Positions 8,554 to 18,547 of a stretch of DNA of 64,000 nucleotides are shown one piece after another (the stretch's first letter is position 1; the number at the start of each line of letters is the position of its first letter). The translations under genes were made by a program, and so were the position numbers. Source of the stretch: ASV31 sp965229765 (lineage in GTDB: Bacteria; Pseudomonadota; Alphaproteobacteria; Rhodobacterales; Rhodobacteraceae); assembly GCA_965229765.1 (NCBI GenBank), contig CBDDJT010000003.1:496001-560000 (forward strand), written 5' to 3'. The notes under the pieces are model-generated. The model was not told where the DNA came from. It worked only from the letters and a program-made list of their open reading frames with translations, and ran no database searches.

Positions 8554-9476
8554 GCGGCGCGGGTCCCGAACAGGCCCTGCGGCCGGAACACCAGCACGAA
8601 GCCCACCAGCAGCGTGGCGATGATCTTGGCCAGCGTCGGCGAGAAGAAGACGCTGATGATCCCGTCCGACAGCCCGATCAGGATGGCGGCGACCACGGTG
8701 CCGGGCAGGCTGCCCAGCCCGCCGATGATGACCACGATGAAGGACAGCAGCAGCGGGTCGTGGCCCATCAGGTAATGCGCCTGCTGGATCGGCACGATCA
8801 GCACCGCGCCCAGCGCGGCCAGCCCCGCCCCCAGCCCGAAGACCAGCGCGTAAACCCGTTCCACCGGGATGGCGAAGGCGGTTGCCATGTCCCGGTCAAG
8901 CTGGGTGGCGCGCATCAGAAGCCCGATGCGCGTGCGCGCCAGAAGCGCCCAGACCGCCAGCAGCACCGCCACGGCGGCGCCGATCACGGCCAGCTTGTAG
9001 CTCGTCGTCGCCAGGCCCCAGGGATAGTACATCTGCCAGCCCTCGGCCGTGCGCTCGATCCAGGGCAGCGCGATGCGGCTGTTGAAGGGCGGCTCGACGG
9101 GCCGCGCCTCGGGGCCGTAGGACATCAGCGTAAGCTGTTGCAGGATGTACAGGAGACCGATGGTGGCCACGATGGTGCGTTCGGGGTCATAGGCGATGCG
9201 CTTTAGCACCGTCATGTCTGCCAGCGCGGCGATGGCCGCCACCAGCACGGGCGCGATCACCAGCGCCGCCACGAACCCCACCGCCGGATGCCCGCCAACC
9301 GTGGTGGCGATCCACCAGGCCAGCACCGCGCCCAGCATGAAGAACTCGCCATGCGCCACGTTCACCACGCGCATGACGCCAAAGACCAGCGACAGGCCGA
9401 CCGCCGTCAGCGCCAGTACCGCCGCCGTGACCGCGCCTTCCAGCGAGGCCAGCAATAGGTAAGGTCCGAATTCCAT
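8550..9476 (-). CDS. livH: Branched-chain amino acid-type ABC transporter permease LivH
   Basis: A 308-residue membrane permease with LivH motifs: the N-terminal VFGVMRVVNVAHGEFFMLGA, the coupling loop RATQLDRDMATAFAIPVERV, and GGLGSLPGTVVAAILIGL near the C-terminus. The ATG at 9476 is preferred because MEFGPYLLLASLEG begins the first membrane segment; the upstream in-frame extension is Pro/Arg-rich and not conserved in type. A G+C-rich hairpin lies between this gene and the upstream binding protein gene, which would lower permease expression relative to the binding protein. Confidence 0.9.
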   Translation of the reverse strand: MEFGPYLLLASLEGAVTAAVLALTAVGLSLVFGVMRVVNVAHGEFFMLGAVLAWWIATTVGGHPAVGFVAALVIAPVLVAAIAALADMTVLKRIAYDPERTIVATIGLLYILQQLTLMSYGPEARPVEPPFNSRIALPWIERTAEGWQMYYPWGLATTSYKLAVIGAAVAVLLAVWALLARTRIGLLMRATQLDRDMATAFAIPVERVYALVFGLGAGLAALGAVLIVPIQQAHYLMGHDPLLLSFIVVIIGGLGSLPGTVVAAILIGLSDGIISVFFSPTLAKIIATLLVGFVLVFRPQGLFGTRAA

Positions 9477-9611
9477 CCGCCCGCCGCCCGTTCCCCGGCC
9501 CCGGGGGCGGCGCACCGCCCCCTGCCTTCTTCTCTGTCCAAATATTCCCGCCGGAGGCAGGCCGCAGCGCGGCCTTCGCGCCGAAGGCGCGCCCCCGGCC
9601 CCGGCCCCGGC
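9477..9611 (-). promoter_or_regulatory. Intercistronic hairpin between binding protein gene and livH
   Basis: The gap between the binding-protein stop and livH holds an inverted repeat with arms GCCTTCG (9572-9578) and CGAAGGC (9582-9588) around a 3-base loop, set in very G+C-rich sequence. Such hairpins after a binding-protein gene commonly act as partial terminators or mRNA stabilisers so that the binding protein is made in excess. That role is inferred from position; there is no T-tract. Confidence 0.45.
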
Positions 9612-10907
9612 TCAGAGAGCCTGCGTGGTGTAGTCCACCTCGTCGGGGTACAGCGTGTCCTCGATCGAGGTGGTGTGCGCCAGCTTCAGCATGCCGTCCT
9701 GCACCTGCGTGATGTACTGGTGCCCGAAGACCTGGTGGGTCTTGCCGTTGAACCGCTTGGCGCCCTGCGGATGCTCGTTGGAATGGGGCATGTCGGTCAT
9801 CGCCTCGACCGCCTCGATCAGCGCGGGCCGGTCGGCGATGCCCCGGTAGCCCGCCGCCTCCATCCCGGCCTTGAGAACGTAAAGCGTTTCCCAGCAGCCG
9901 AACATGTGGGCATAGGTCGACACGTCGGCGGGGTCCGAGACCGAGGCGCCGCGCGCGTCCACGCCCACCTGCTCGCGGTAGAAGGCGTCGAAGGGCGACT
10001 GGTCGGCCTGCGCATGGCGCGGGTTGCCTTCCCAGAAATAGCTGCCTTCCAGGAATTCGAGGCCCGGGCTGGCGATGTCCACCGCTTCGAGGCTGTCGAT
10101 GAAGCCGAACATCTCGGGGCGGCTTGGCCCGAAGAATTCACCCAGTTCCTTGACGAAGGTCAGGACGGCGGGGCCGACCATGACGTGATAGAGCACCTCG
10201 GTGTCGCGCGGGATGCGCGGGAAATACTTGGTGAACGAGGTCTCGGTGGGCGGGATCGCGATCAGTTCCAGGATCTCGCCGCCGGCGGCCTGCATCGCGG
10301 CCGAGAAATAGTCGCGGTGGTCGTGGCCGAAGGCGAAGTCGGGGAAGATCATCGTGACCTTCTTGCCGAGGTTTTCGCTGACGAAGGGCGCCATCGCCTG
10401 CACCTGGCTCTTCACGTCGGTGATGCCGGGCTGAAGCGTGTAGCGGTTGAGCATGCCGCTTGCGACATGGTGGCCCTCGGAGACCACGAAATAGGGGATC
10501 TTCAGTTCGCCCGCGCGGGGGGCGGAACCGATCACGACATGCGAGAACAGCGTGCCGAAAGCCACGTCGCAATTGTGCTGGTTGGCGAATTTCTCGACCA
10601 CTTCGGCGCCGCGCTTTGCGTCGGTGCCGTCATCTTCGGCCACGATTTCGATCGGGCGCCCGTTGATGCCGCCGGCCTCGTTGATAAGGCGCACGGCGGC
10701 CTGCGTGGTGCGGTCGTACCAGCGGCCATAGGCGGCGCCGATGCCGGTGCGGTGCACCTGGAAGCCGATCTTGATCGGCTCGGCCGACTGCGCGTGCGTG
10801 TAGCGCGCCCAGAGCGGCAGGGACGCGGCGGCAGCACCGCCCACGGCCAGGGTTTTCAGCGCGTCACGGCGCGTGGTGGACGCGGGGCCCTTCGGGTCTT
10901 TGGTCAT
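9612..10907 (-). CDS. ABC transporter periplasmic substrate-binding protein (LivK/UrtA/AmiC type)
   Basis: A 431-residue type-I periplasmic binding protein. The ATG at 10907 is chosen because GGGAG lies about ten bases upstream and the protein then opens with a Tat-like signal (TTRRDALKTLAVGGAAAASL, twin Arg, then a hydrophobic stretch and cleavage near THA). The mature part has the Peripla_BP_6 start IKIGFQVHRTGIGAAYGRW and the mid-domain IEIVAEDDGTDAKRGAEVV. It is the first gene of the leftward transporter operon. The ligand cannot be read from sequence; amides, branched-chain amino acids or aromatic acids are all used by this family. Confidence 0.85.
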   Translation of the reverse strand: MTKDPKGPASTTRRDALKTLAVGGAAAASLPLWARYTHAQSAEPIKIGFQVHRTGIGAAYGRWYDRTTQAAVRLINEAGGINGRPIEIVAEDDGTDAKRGAEVVEKFANQHNCDVAFGTLFSHVVIGSAPRAGELKIPYFVVSEGHHVASGMLNRYTLQPGITDVKSQVQAMAPFVSENLGKKVTMIFPDFAFGHDHRDYFSAAMQAAGGEILELIAIPPTETSFTKYFPRIPRDTEVLYHVMVGPAVLTFVKELGEFFGPSRPEMFGFIDSLEAVDIASPGLEFLEGSYFWEGNPRHAQADQSPFDAFYREQVGVDARGASVSDPADVSTYAHMFGCWETLYVLKAGMEAAGYRGIADRPALIEAVEAMTDMPHSNEHPQGAKRFNGKTHQVFGHQYITQVQDGMLKLAHTTSIEDTLYPDEVDYTTQAL

Positions 10908-11043
10908 CTTGAACGCTCCCATGCTGGACGGGGCCGTTATGTGCCGGCCTCTCGCAGACAGCTTGCGAAGGCGCGCGCGCGTTGTCCAGCATATTTCAAG
11001 CCTCAAGCGTCGCGGCGGGCGGCGCGGGCGCGTCCCTGCCCGA

Positions 11044-12444
11044 TCAGGCGCCGCGCGGCGCGGCGAGAAGCCAGAGGCCGAAGAGCGTATAGAGCACCAT
11101 GAAAGCCGCCAGCGGCGCCTGTGACAGCGCCGCCCGGCGTCCGGTGCCAAGAACCCGCACCGCCTGGGCATGGGCGACAAGGATCGCGAGGATGTGGCCC
11201 ACGACGACCGCGCCGGCCTGCGACAGCCAGATCACGCGCACGGTGTCGGGCGTATTGAAGAAACCGGTGGTGACATAGAAGGTGCCCAGCCCCAGAAGAT
11301 CGGCTCCGCGCGCCAGCGGGTCGCTGGCGGCGGCCACGGCGTATTGCACGTCGACCATGAAGGCGGTCAGGTAGTGCGCGACGTGGTAGCCAAGCGCAAT
11401 GGGCAGGATCGAGGGCGCGAAGAGGCGCAACGCCCGTGCAAGCGGCAGCGCCGCGCGGGCCAGCCTGAGCCCCAGCCAGATCGTTCCGGTGAAAACGGCG
11501 AAAAGCGCCGCGACGCTGACCGCCAGCCCGGTCAGCGTGGGCACGACAACGGCCGAGCGGCCGGGAAACTCCAGCGGGTTGATGCCGATGAGGCCGAGCC
11601 ACCAGAACGTTTCGTTCACGCCATCGAAGCTGCCGACGGCCAGCATTGTCAGGATGAAAAGCGCCAGCCCCAGCGGCACCGCGGGGCGGGACAGCACCTG
11701 CCAGCCCGGCACGCCCAGCGCAAGGCGGGTGCGGCGGCGTCCCAGAAGCGGCATCCGGCCATAGGCGCGCATCAGCACGGTGATCCATTCCGCCCGCACC
11801 AGCCAGCGCGGCCCGAACAGAAGCGTCCCGGCCATCGCGATCAGCCAGTAGACCGCGACGAAGCCCGCAAGGCGGCCCGGATCGGCGGGCGCGGGATCGG
11901 CCAGCAGGATCGCAGCGAAGCCGAGGAACCCCGCCAGCGCGGGAACATGACCCAGCGCTTGCGGATAATGCAACGGCGCACGCAGCCCGGTCAGCGCGCG
12001 GGCCAGTGCCGCGGGGCCGGTGAAGGGCGAGGTAAAGCGCCAGTGATCGAAGATCAGCCCCTGCACGGTCACGAGGCCGATCCACCAGACCGTCCAGACG
12101 AACAGCGGCAGCGGGTTCGCCAGCGGGTCGCGCGGGCCGGTCATCCCCACCCAGACAAGCGCCCAGAGGAAAAGCGCGGCGGCAAGGCTTGTGCCATGGC
12201 GCAACCGCAGGCGTGGCAGGCGGACCAGCGGCAAGGGGTGCATCACGCGTTCGGCCGCCGCGCCGGGCAGCACCGCCAGCAGCAGCACCGTCAGCGCGAC
12301 GCTGGCCACACCGCCGCTGATATAAAGGTCGGTGGGCAGCAGGAGGACAAAGCCCTGTTCGGACACATGCGCCGCCGCGGCGCCGGGGAGCGGCGCCAGC
12401 ACAAAGGCAAGCTTGATCGACGGCCGGGCGTCCCGCATTCTCAT
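11044..12444 (-). CDS. Conserved polytopic membrane protein of unknown function
   Basis: A 466-residue integral membrane protein. It begins with a signal-like segment ending PLPGAAAAHVSEQGFVLLLPT and then has about ten to twelve hydrophobic segments separated by short Arg-rich loops. Histidines recur in or near membrane segments (LIFDHWRF, ALGYHVAHYLTAF, VVVGHILAILVAH), which could bind a metal or haem. I recognise the type as a conserved proteobacterial family but know no function for it. It is divergent from the PCu(A)C-like gene with only 28 bases between starts, so they must share regulatory DNA. A link to metal handling at the envelope is inference from the neighbour. Confidence 0.75.
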   Translation of the reverse strand: MRMRDARPSIKLAFVLAPLPGAAAAHVSEQGFVLLLPTDLYISGGVASVALTVLLLAVLPGAAAERVMHPLPLVRLPRLRLRHGTSLAAALFLWALVWVGMTGPRDPLANPLPLFVWTVWWIGLVTVQGLIFDHWRFTSPFTGPAALARALTGLRAPLHYPQALGHVPALAGFLGFAAILLADPAPADPGRLAGFVAVYWLIAMAGTLLFGPRWLVRAEWITVLMRAYGRMPLLGRRRTRLALGVPGWQVLSRPAVPLGLALFILTMLAVGSFDGVNETFWWLGLIGINPLEFPGRSAVVVPTLTGLAVSVAALFAVFTGTIWLGLRLARAALPLARALRLFAPSILPIALGYHVAHYLTAFMVDVQYAVAAASDPLARGADLLGLGTFYVTTGFFNTPDTVRVIWLSQAGAVVVGHILAILVAHAQAVRVLGTGRRAALSQAPLAAFMVLYTLFGLWLLAAPRGA

Positions 12445-12472
12445 GCCAAGAGACTAGCCATCGGAGGCGCCG

Positions 12473-13270
12473 ATGAAAGCGGCAAAACGCATGCTCGCGG
12501 TTCTGATCGTCGCAGCGGCCGTTCTGGCCGGGGCGCTGGTGCTGCGCGACAGGGGGGCGGACCACATCCTTTTGAGCGGGGCCACCGCCCGGCCGCTGGA
12601 GGGCGAGCCGGGCGCGGTCGCGGTGTTCGTGACGATCGAGAACGCCGGGCCGGCCGACCGGATCGTGGGCGCATCCTCGCCCGATGCGTCGAGCGCCGTG
12701 CTGGTGGCGCCCTCGGCGGCCATGGGCCTGCCGGTCCCCGCCGGGGCGAAACCGTCGTTGGCGGCGGACGGGGCCTATCTGAAGCTGACGGGTGTAGAGG
12801 GCAATCTGGGCGACGGGCGGCTGATCCCGGTCACTCTGGATTTCGAGGACGCGGGCGCGGTCACGACACGGGCGCGGCTGGCCGATCCGCAGGCGCAGGG
12901 CAACGCGGCCTCGGTGGGGCTGTTCGGGCTGGGCGACATCTGTATCGTCGGCGGGGACACCGGCGAACCGGCGCCGGCGATATCGCTGAACGTCCAGGCG
13001 GATGGCGACGGCTGGACCGTGCAGGTGGTGACCGAGCAGTTCCGCTTTGCCGAAGATCTGGTCGATGGCCCGCACATCCCCGGCACGGGGCACGGGCATC
13101 TCTATCTGGGCGGGGTGAAGTTGCAGCGGCTTTACGATCCGGTGGCGCGGATCGGGGCGCTGCCGCCGGGCCAGCACGAGGTGCAGGTGACGCTGAACAC
13201 AAACGACCACCGGGCCTATGTGGTCGGGGAAACGCCCGTGACCGCCAGCGCGATGATCGAGGTGCGTTGA
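12473..13270 (+). CDS. PCu(A)C-like exported protein with degenerate copper site and extra C-terminal domain
   Basis: A 265-residue exported protein: signal anchor at residues 4-22, then a PCu(A)C/DUF461-type domain (about 28-145) showing the GYL...L.G.LIPVTLDFEDAG pattern. In true PCu(A)C copper chaperones this region carries HxM-type His and Met ligands. Here the equivalent stretch reads GAYLKLTGV, with no His and few Met, so classical Cu(I) binding is unlikely. A second domain (about 150-265) contains GPHIPGTGHGHLYLGG, a His-rich loop that could be its own metal site. GGAGG lies ten bases before the ATG, and the divergent membrane protein starts 28 bases away. Confidence 0.7.
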   Translation: MKAAKRMLAVLIVAAAVLAGALVLRDRGADHILLSGATARPLEGEPGAVAVFVTIENAGPADRIVGASSPDASSAVLVAPSAAMGLPVPAGAKPSLAADGAYLKLTGVEGNLGDGRLIPVTLDFEDAGAVTTRARLADPQAQGNAASVGLFGLGDICIVGGDTGEPAPAISLNVQADGDGWTVQVVTEQFRFAEDLVDGPHIPGTGHGHLYLGGVKLQRLYDPVARIGALPPGQHEVQVTLNTNDHRAYVVGETPVTASAMIEVR

Positions 13271-13322
13271 CATTCGCGGCCCCTTGCCAAAGCTTCGGCG
13301 GAAACGGAGGGGTCAGCGGCGG

Positions 13323-15373
13323 ATGGACGGGCAGCGATCGGGGCGGGTGGTGGGTGTCGACGTGGGCGGCACGTTCACCGATCTTGTCGAGATGGATCAG
13401 GTCACCGGCGCGGTGCGGCTGTCCAAGGTGCCAAGCACCCCCGACAACCAGGCCTTTGGCGTGATGGCGGCGCTGAAGGCGGCGGGCTGCGATCTGCCCT
13501 CGCTGGATCTGATCGTGCACGGGACCACGACGACCACGAACGCGGTGCTGGAGCGCAAGCTGTCGCGCACCGGGCTGATCACCACGGCAGGCTTCCGCGA
13601 CGTGCTGGAACTGGGACGGCGCACGCGGCCCGCGCCCTATGGCATGACCGGCACCTTTACCCCGGTGATCCCGCGCGATCTGCGGCTGGAGGTGCCCGAG
13701 CGGGTGGACGCGGGCGGAGCGGTGGTGGTGGCGCTGGACGAGGCGGCGGTCGAGGCCGCGGGGCGCGCCCTGCTGGAGGCCGGATGCGAGGCGGTGGTGG
13801 TCCATTTCCTGCACGCCTACGCCAACCCGGACCACGAACGCCGGGCGGGTGAGATCCTGGCGCGGTTCTGGCCCAACGATCACATCACGCTGGGCCATGC
13901 GATCCTGTCGGAAAGCCGCGAGTTCGAGCGGGGCGTGACCGCGGCGGTGAACGCCAGCGTGCAGCCGATCCTGTCGCGCTATGTCCGGCGGCTGCGGCAG
14001 GAACTGGCCGAGGGCGGCTATCGCGGCGACGTGCTGGTGATGAACGGCAATGGCGGCATGGTGTCGTCGCGCAGCGTGGCGGACGAGGCCGCCAAGACGG
14101 TGATGTCGGGCCCCGCCTCGGGCGTGATGGCGGCGGCCTATACCGGGCGCGTGGCGGGCTGCCCGGATCTGATTACCTATGACATGGGCGGAACCTCGAC
14201 CGACGTGGCGCTGATCCGGGGCGCGCAGCCGGCGGTGTCGAACGAGATCGAGATCGAATACGCCATGCCGATCCATGTGCCGATGGTCGACGTGCGCACC
14301 GTGGGCGCGGGCGGCGGGTCTGTCGCGCGGGGTGACGGCGGCGGGGCTGTTGCAGGTCGGCCCCGAAAGCGCGGGCGCCGATCCCGGCCCGATCTGCTAT
14401 GGCCGGGGCGGGACGGAACCGACGATCTCGGACGCGAACCTTCTGCTGGGGCGGCTGGACCCGGGCAAGCTGGCCGTCAGGGCGGCGTGACACTGGAGGC
14501 GGTGCGCGCCGTCTTTGCCGAGCGGCTGGGCGCACCGCTGGGCCTGACGCCAGAGGACGCGGCGGCGGCGGTGATCCGGATGGCCAACACCACGATGGCT
14601 GGCGCGATCCGCATGGTCTCTGTCTCGCTGGGCGCGGATCCGCGCGACTTCGCGCTGTTCGCCTTTGGCGGAGCGGGGCCGCTTCATGCCGTGGCGCTGG
14701 CGCGGGAACTGGCGATCCCGCGCGTTCTGGTGCCCGCGCGGCCCGGCATCACCAACGCGCTGGGCTGCGTGGTGGCGGACCTGCGGCACGATTTCGTGCG
14801 CACGGTGTCGACGCCGCTGGACGCGCTGGCGCCCGGCGCGCTGGCCGGGGTCTTTGCCGGCAGGCCGCAGAGGGCGAGCGGCTGATCGCGGCTGAAACGG
14901 TCGAGATCAGGGGCATCCGGCGGCTTTACAGCGTGGACATGCAGTTCATGGGCCAGACGCACCTGTTGCGCGTCGATCTGGAGCGGCCGGACGTGACGAC
15001 AGAAGAGTTGCGCGCGCTGTTCGAGGCCGCCTATTTCCGCCGCTTCCGGGTGGAACTGGCCGATATCAGGGCGCTCGTGGTCAATGCCAACACCTCTGTC
15101 ATCGGGACACGCGCGGCGCTTGACCTGTCGGCGCTGATCGATCCGGCCGGGCGGGCGGAGACGTTGGCCGAGGCGCGCACCGGCACGCGGGCCGTGCGCT
15201 TCGACGCGGGCGTGATCGAGACGCCGGTCTACTGGCGCGACCGGATGCCCGTGGATTTCATGCTGGAGGGCCCCGCGATCGTGGAACAGATGGACACCAC
15301 CGTCCTGATCGAGCCGGGCGACGTGGTGCGGGGCGACGCGCAGGGCAACCTGATCGTGGAGATCGCGCAATGA
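13323..15373 (+). pseudogene. hyuA: Hydantoinase/oxoprolinase HyuA, interrupted by three frameshifts
   Basis: The reading starts MDGQRSGRVVGVDVGGTFTDL, the ATPase-type phosphate loop of N-methylhydantoinase A, with HGTTTTTNAVLERK, the MNGNGGMVS segment and YDMGGTSTDVALI following in one frame. At GGGG (14329-14332) the frame shifts by one base, continuing as VTAAGLLQVGPESAGADPGP in the next frame. At GGG (14480-14482) it returns to the first frame. At GG (14859-14860) it shifts again to give AEGERLIAAETVEIRG and the C-terminal domain ending at 15373. All three events are one-base changes in G runs and the protein is otherwise complete, so sequencing error is more likely than decay. HyuA with HyuB hydrolyses hydantoins or 5-oxoproline using ATP. 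The stop overlaps the next gene as ATGA. Confidence 0.8.
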
Positions 15374-15765
15374 CCCCGGCCATGCCCGATACCGTCGCGA
15401 CTGCATTTGACCGCTTCCCAGAGGCCCAGCGCGCCGCCCTGCTGGCCGCGCGCGAGATGGTTTTTGCCGTGGCGGCGGACACCGGCACCGGGCCGCTGAC
15501 CGAAACGCTGAAATGGGGCGAGCCGGCCTATCTGACCGAGGCGACGCGCGCGGGCAGCACGCTGCGGCTGGGGCTGGTGGCCGGGCGCGCGGCGATCCTG
15601 TTCAACTGCAACACGTCGCTGGTGGCGGGCTTTGCCGACGCGTTCCCCGAGCTTGAGGTCAGCGGCAACCGCGCGGTGCTGCTGGACGGGGCGGACCCGG
15701 CGGTGCTGGGCCTGTGCGTGACGCGGGCGCTGGGCTATCACCGCGACAGACGGAGGCGCGCATGA
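15370..15765 (+). CDS. DUF1801-type small protein
   Basis: A 131-residue protein with the DUF1801/YdhG-like pattern: an N-terminal helix (FPEAQRAALLAAREMVFAVA), the ETLKWGEPAYL motif near residue 55, and a C-terminal helix after DPAVLGLCVTRALGYH. The family has no firmly assigned reaction. It sits between hyuA and hyuB with four-base overlaps on both sides, so the three are one translational unit. An insertion inside a hyuA-hyuB pair is less usual and suggests a linked role. Confidence 0.75.
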   Translation: MTPAMPDTVATAFDRFPEAQRAALLAAREMVFAVAADTGTGPLTETLKWGEPAYLTEATRAGSTLRLGLVAGRAAILFNCNTSLVAGFADAFPELEVSGNRAVLLDGADPAVLGLCVTRALGYHRDRRRRA

Positions 15766-17573
15766 GCCTTGATCCCATCACGCTGTCGGTGATTCAGGCG
15801 GGGTTGCAGCAGGTCTGCGACGAGATGGACCTGGCGTTTTCACGGGCCGCGTTTTCGCCGGTGATCGCCGAGGCGAATGACCGTTCGGACGGGATATACG
15901 ACGCGCTGCCGATGGGGCGTTGATCGCGCAGGCGCGGCGGGTGGCCTGCCGGTGTTCGTCGGCACGATGCAATATTCCACGGCGCACGCTGATCGAGATG
16001 ATCGGGGATGGGCAGCGTGGGCGGCGCCGGAGCTGGGCGATATCTATATCGTCAACGATCCCTATCTGGGGGGCACGCATTTGATGGACGTGCGCTTTGC
16101 GCGGCCTTTCTATCGCGGGGATCGCCTGTTCTGCTGGCTGTCGAATACCGGGCATTGGCCTGACACCGGCGGTGCGGTGCCCGGCGGGTTTTCGGCCAGT
16201 GCCACGGCGGTGGAGCAGGAAGGGCTGCGCCTGCCGCCGGTGAAGCTGTTCAAGCGGGGGCGTGATGGATGCGGGAGATCTATTCAGCATCATCTGTTCC
16301 AACATCCGGGTGGCGGACCAGCGGATCGGCGATGTGCAAGGCGCAGGCCGCCGCGCTTTGGATCTGGTGGGCGAGGAGCGGCTGGGCGCGCTGATGGATC
16401 GCTATGGCGATGACACGGTGGTCGAGGCGGCGATTGACGAGTTGCGGCGACCGCGCGGCGCAGCAGATGCGCGCGGTTGCATCGGGGAGATTCCGGACGG
16501 GGGCGTACGACTTCCGTTGCGTGGATCGACAGCGATGGCGTTGTGGATGAGCCGCTGGCGATAAGGCTGACCGTCACGCGCGACGGCCGAGCGACCTGGT
16601 GTTCGATTTCACCGGGTCCGGCGCCGCCGTGCGCTGGGGCCGATGAATTCGGTCCGAGCAACGACCCTGAGCATCGGTCTACCTGGCGATGCGGCATATC
16701 TTTCCCAGACGTGCCGATCAGCGCGGGGGCGTTCGAGCCGCTGCGAAGTGACGGGGATCGAGGGCACGTTCCTGGATGCGCAGTATCCGCGCCCGGTGTC
16801 GGGATGCGCCGCAGAAGTGAGCCAGCGGATCGCGGAGGCGGTGTTCGCGGCGCATTGGTTCAGGCGCTGCCCGAGCGGGTGACGGCGGCACCGGCGGGAA
16901 CAAGCGGAAACTTCGCGCTGGGCGGGCATGACCCGGCGACGGGGTCGGGATTTCGTGATGTATCAGTTGTCCGGCGGCGGTTATGGCGGCTGGGACGATG
17001 GTGACGGGATCAGCCAATGGCTGTTCGACCATCGGGATTTCCAAGGCGCCGCCGGTGGAGATCATGGAGCAGGCAGTTTCCGGTGCTCTACCACCGCTAT
17101 GCGCTGCGCGAAGGGTCAGGCGGGGCGGGCCAGAATGCGTGGCGGGTTCGGCCTTGATTACGAGGTGGAACTGCAGGCGCGGTCGCGGCGCAAGGCGAGC
17201 TTTCGTCATGGATCACGGGCGGTTCGGGCCGCAGGGCGTTCTGGGCGGACAGGACGGGGCGCCGAACGTCGTGACGGTCTGGCGGGATGGCGTGGCCTAT
17301 ACGCCAGAGCATCTGTCGAAAGAGCAGGACATTCCGCTGGGTCCGGGCGACCGGGTGCATGTGCAGACCCCCGGCGGCGGGGGCTATGGCGACGCGCTGG
17401 AGCGGGACCCGGCGCTTGTGGCCGAGGACGTGCGGCTGGGGCGCTGTTCGGCCGAGGCGGCCCGCGACGTCTACGCGGTCGTGCTGGGGCCCGCGCCCGG
17501 ACATGCGCCCGATGCCGAGGCGACGGCCGCGCTGCGCGACGGGGTGCGAAACGCGGGCGGCGTCAGAGGCTGA
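15762..17573 (+). pseudogene. hyuB: Hydantoinase HyuB, broken by many short frameshifts
   Basis: The N-terminus MSLDPITLSVIQAGLQQ is a clear N-methylhydantoinase B start and is coupled to the upstream gene (ATGA). The frame stops at 15923, but family landmarks continue in order in the other frames: GLPVFVGTMQYST (about 15945), NDPYLGGTHLMDVRF (about 16055), FCWLSNTGHWPDTGG, CSNIRVADQRIGDV, GTFLDAQYPRPVSGCAAE (about 16765), YQLSGGGYGG, and HGRFGPQGVLGG to the end at 17573. Total length (604 codons) matches an intact HyuB. At least ten frame changes are needed, some at G runs (for example near 16257). Order and spacing are preserved, so this looks like a patch of poor consensus rather than an old pseudogene. 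The 3' end overlaps the convergent regulator gene by 11 bases. Confidence 0.8.
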
Positions 17574-18547
17574 ACGAGACAAGCAGGCGCAGAAGCTCGA
17601 TCTGGTTTGTGACGCCGGATTTCTCGAAGACCCGCCGCAAGTGGGTCTTGGCGGGTATTGATCGAGATGCCAAGGTCGCGGGACGCCTCTGCCAGCCCGC
17701 GACCTTCGGCGATCAGGCGCACGACCCCGGTCTGGGTCGCGGACCAGCCGAGGATGACGGCGGCGATCCCTGTCTGGCGCGACAGGTCGCCGGTCTCTCC
17801 GAAATGGACAAAGACCCGCCCGTCCGCGATCCTGACCCAGCATGTCAGAAGGGTGCCGTCCGCGTCGTCTCCAAGGACCACGGGGAAGCTGACGGTGCGG
17901 TCGCGCGTCCGGTCGGCCTCGTTGAAGCGGCCGAAGCCGGTGAGGTCGTGCGAACGGGCCACGGTGTCGCGCAGCCGGGCATCCCACCTTGGGTTCGCGG
18001 CGCGCAGAACGCCGTTGCCGAGCGTCAGCCCGGGAAAGGATTTCAGCCGTTCGGCGGCGGCGGCGTTCATCCACTCGACCCTGCAATCGGGCGCGAGTTG
18101 GATGACGGGCGAGGCCGTGTCCCTGAACGGTTCGGCCCAGCAGCCATGAAACAGGATGCGCCACCGGCCGTTCTCCCGTTCCAGCAGGCGGAAGTTGTGC
18201 GAGAAGTTCGGGGCCGCCGCCGGGTTGCTGGTATCCTCGATGACCTCGTCATAGGTGGCCCATGCCACGTCCCCGCGACTGTCGATGCAGACGTTTTCAA
18301 GGCGGACCTGCGCCTGAACCGGCTGTGGCGAGGCATCCATCGCGGCGAAGATGTTGCGGCGGAACGCCTCGAAGCCCCGGGCGACCTGTAGCGTCCCGCA
18401 TTCCATGATGCTTTGGAACCTGTCGTCCCTGACCCAGTTTTCTTCCCACGCCGTCCTGTCGCGGGCAAGATAGCTGGCAAGGTCGCGTTCCAGCGTCGCC
18501 AGGACATCGCGCTGTTCCGCCGTGAGGCCCTGATCCATGCAAGTCAT
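17563..18547 (-). CDS. LuxR-type regulator with SnoaL/NTF2-like N-terminal domain (one frameshift near the C-terminus)
   Basis: The start ATG (18545-18547) overlaps the stop of a short upstream ORF as ATGA. Residues 10-130 look like an NTF2/SnoaL-type sensory fold (RDDRFQSIMECGTLQVARG..FRLLERENGRWRILFHG). A PAS-like middle (VEWMNAAAAERL) and a helix-turn-helix (VVRLIAEGRGLAEASRDLGISIN) follow. As written the frame runs on to 17471 with unrelated residues. Removing one G from GGG at 17653-17655 restores the standard LuxR ending TAKTHLRRVFEKSGVTNQIE and a stop at 17563, so this is probably a base-call error. It is convergent with and overlaps hyuB, and may regulate the hydantoinase genes (inference). 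Confidence 0.75.
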
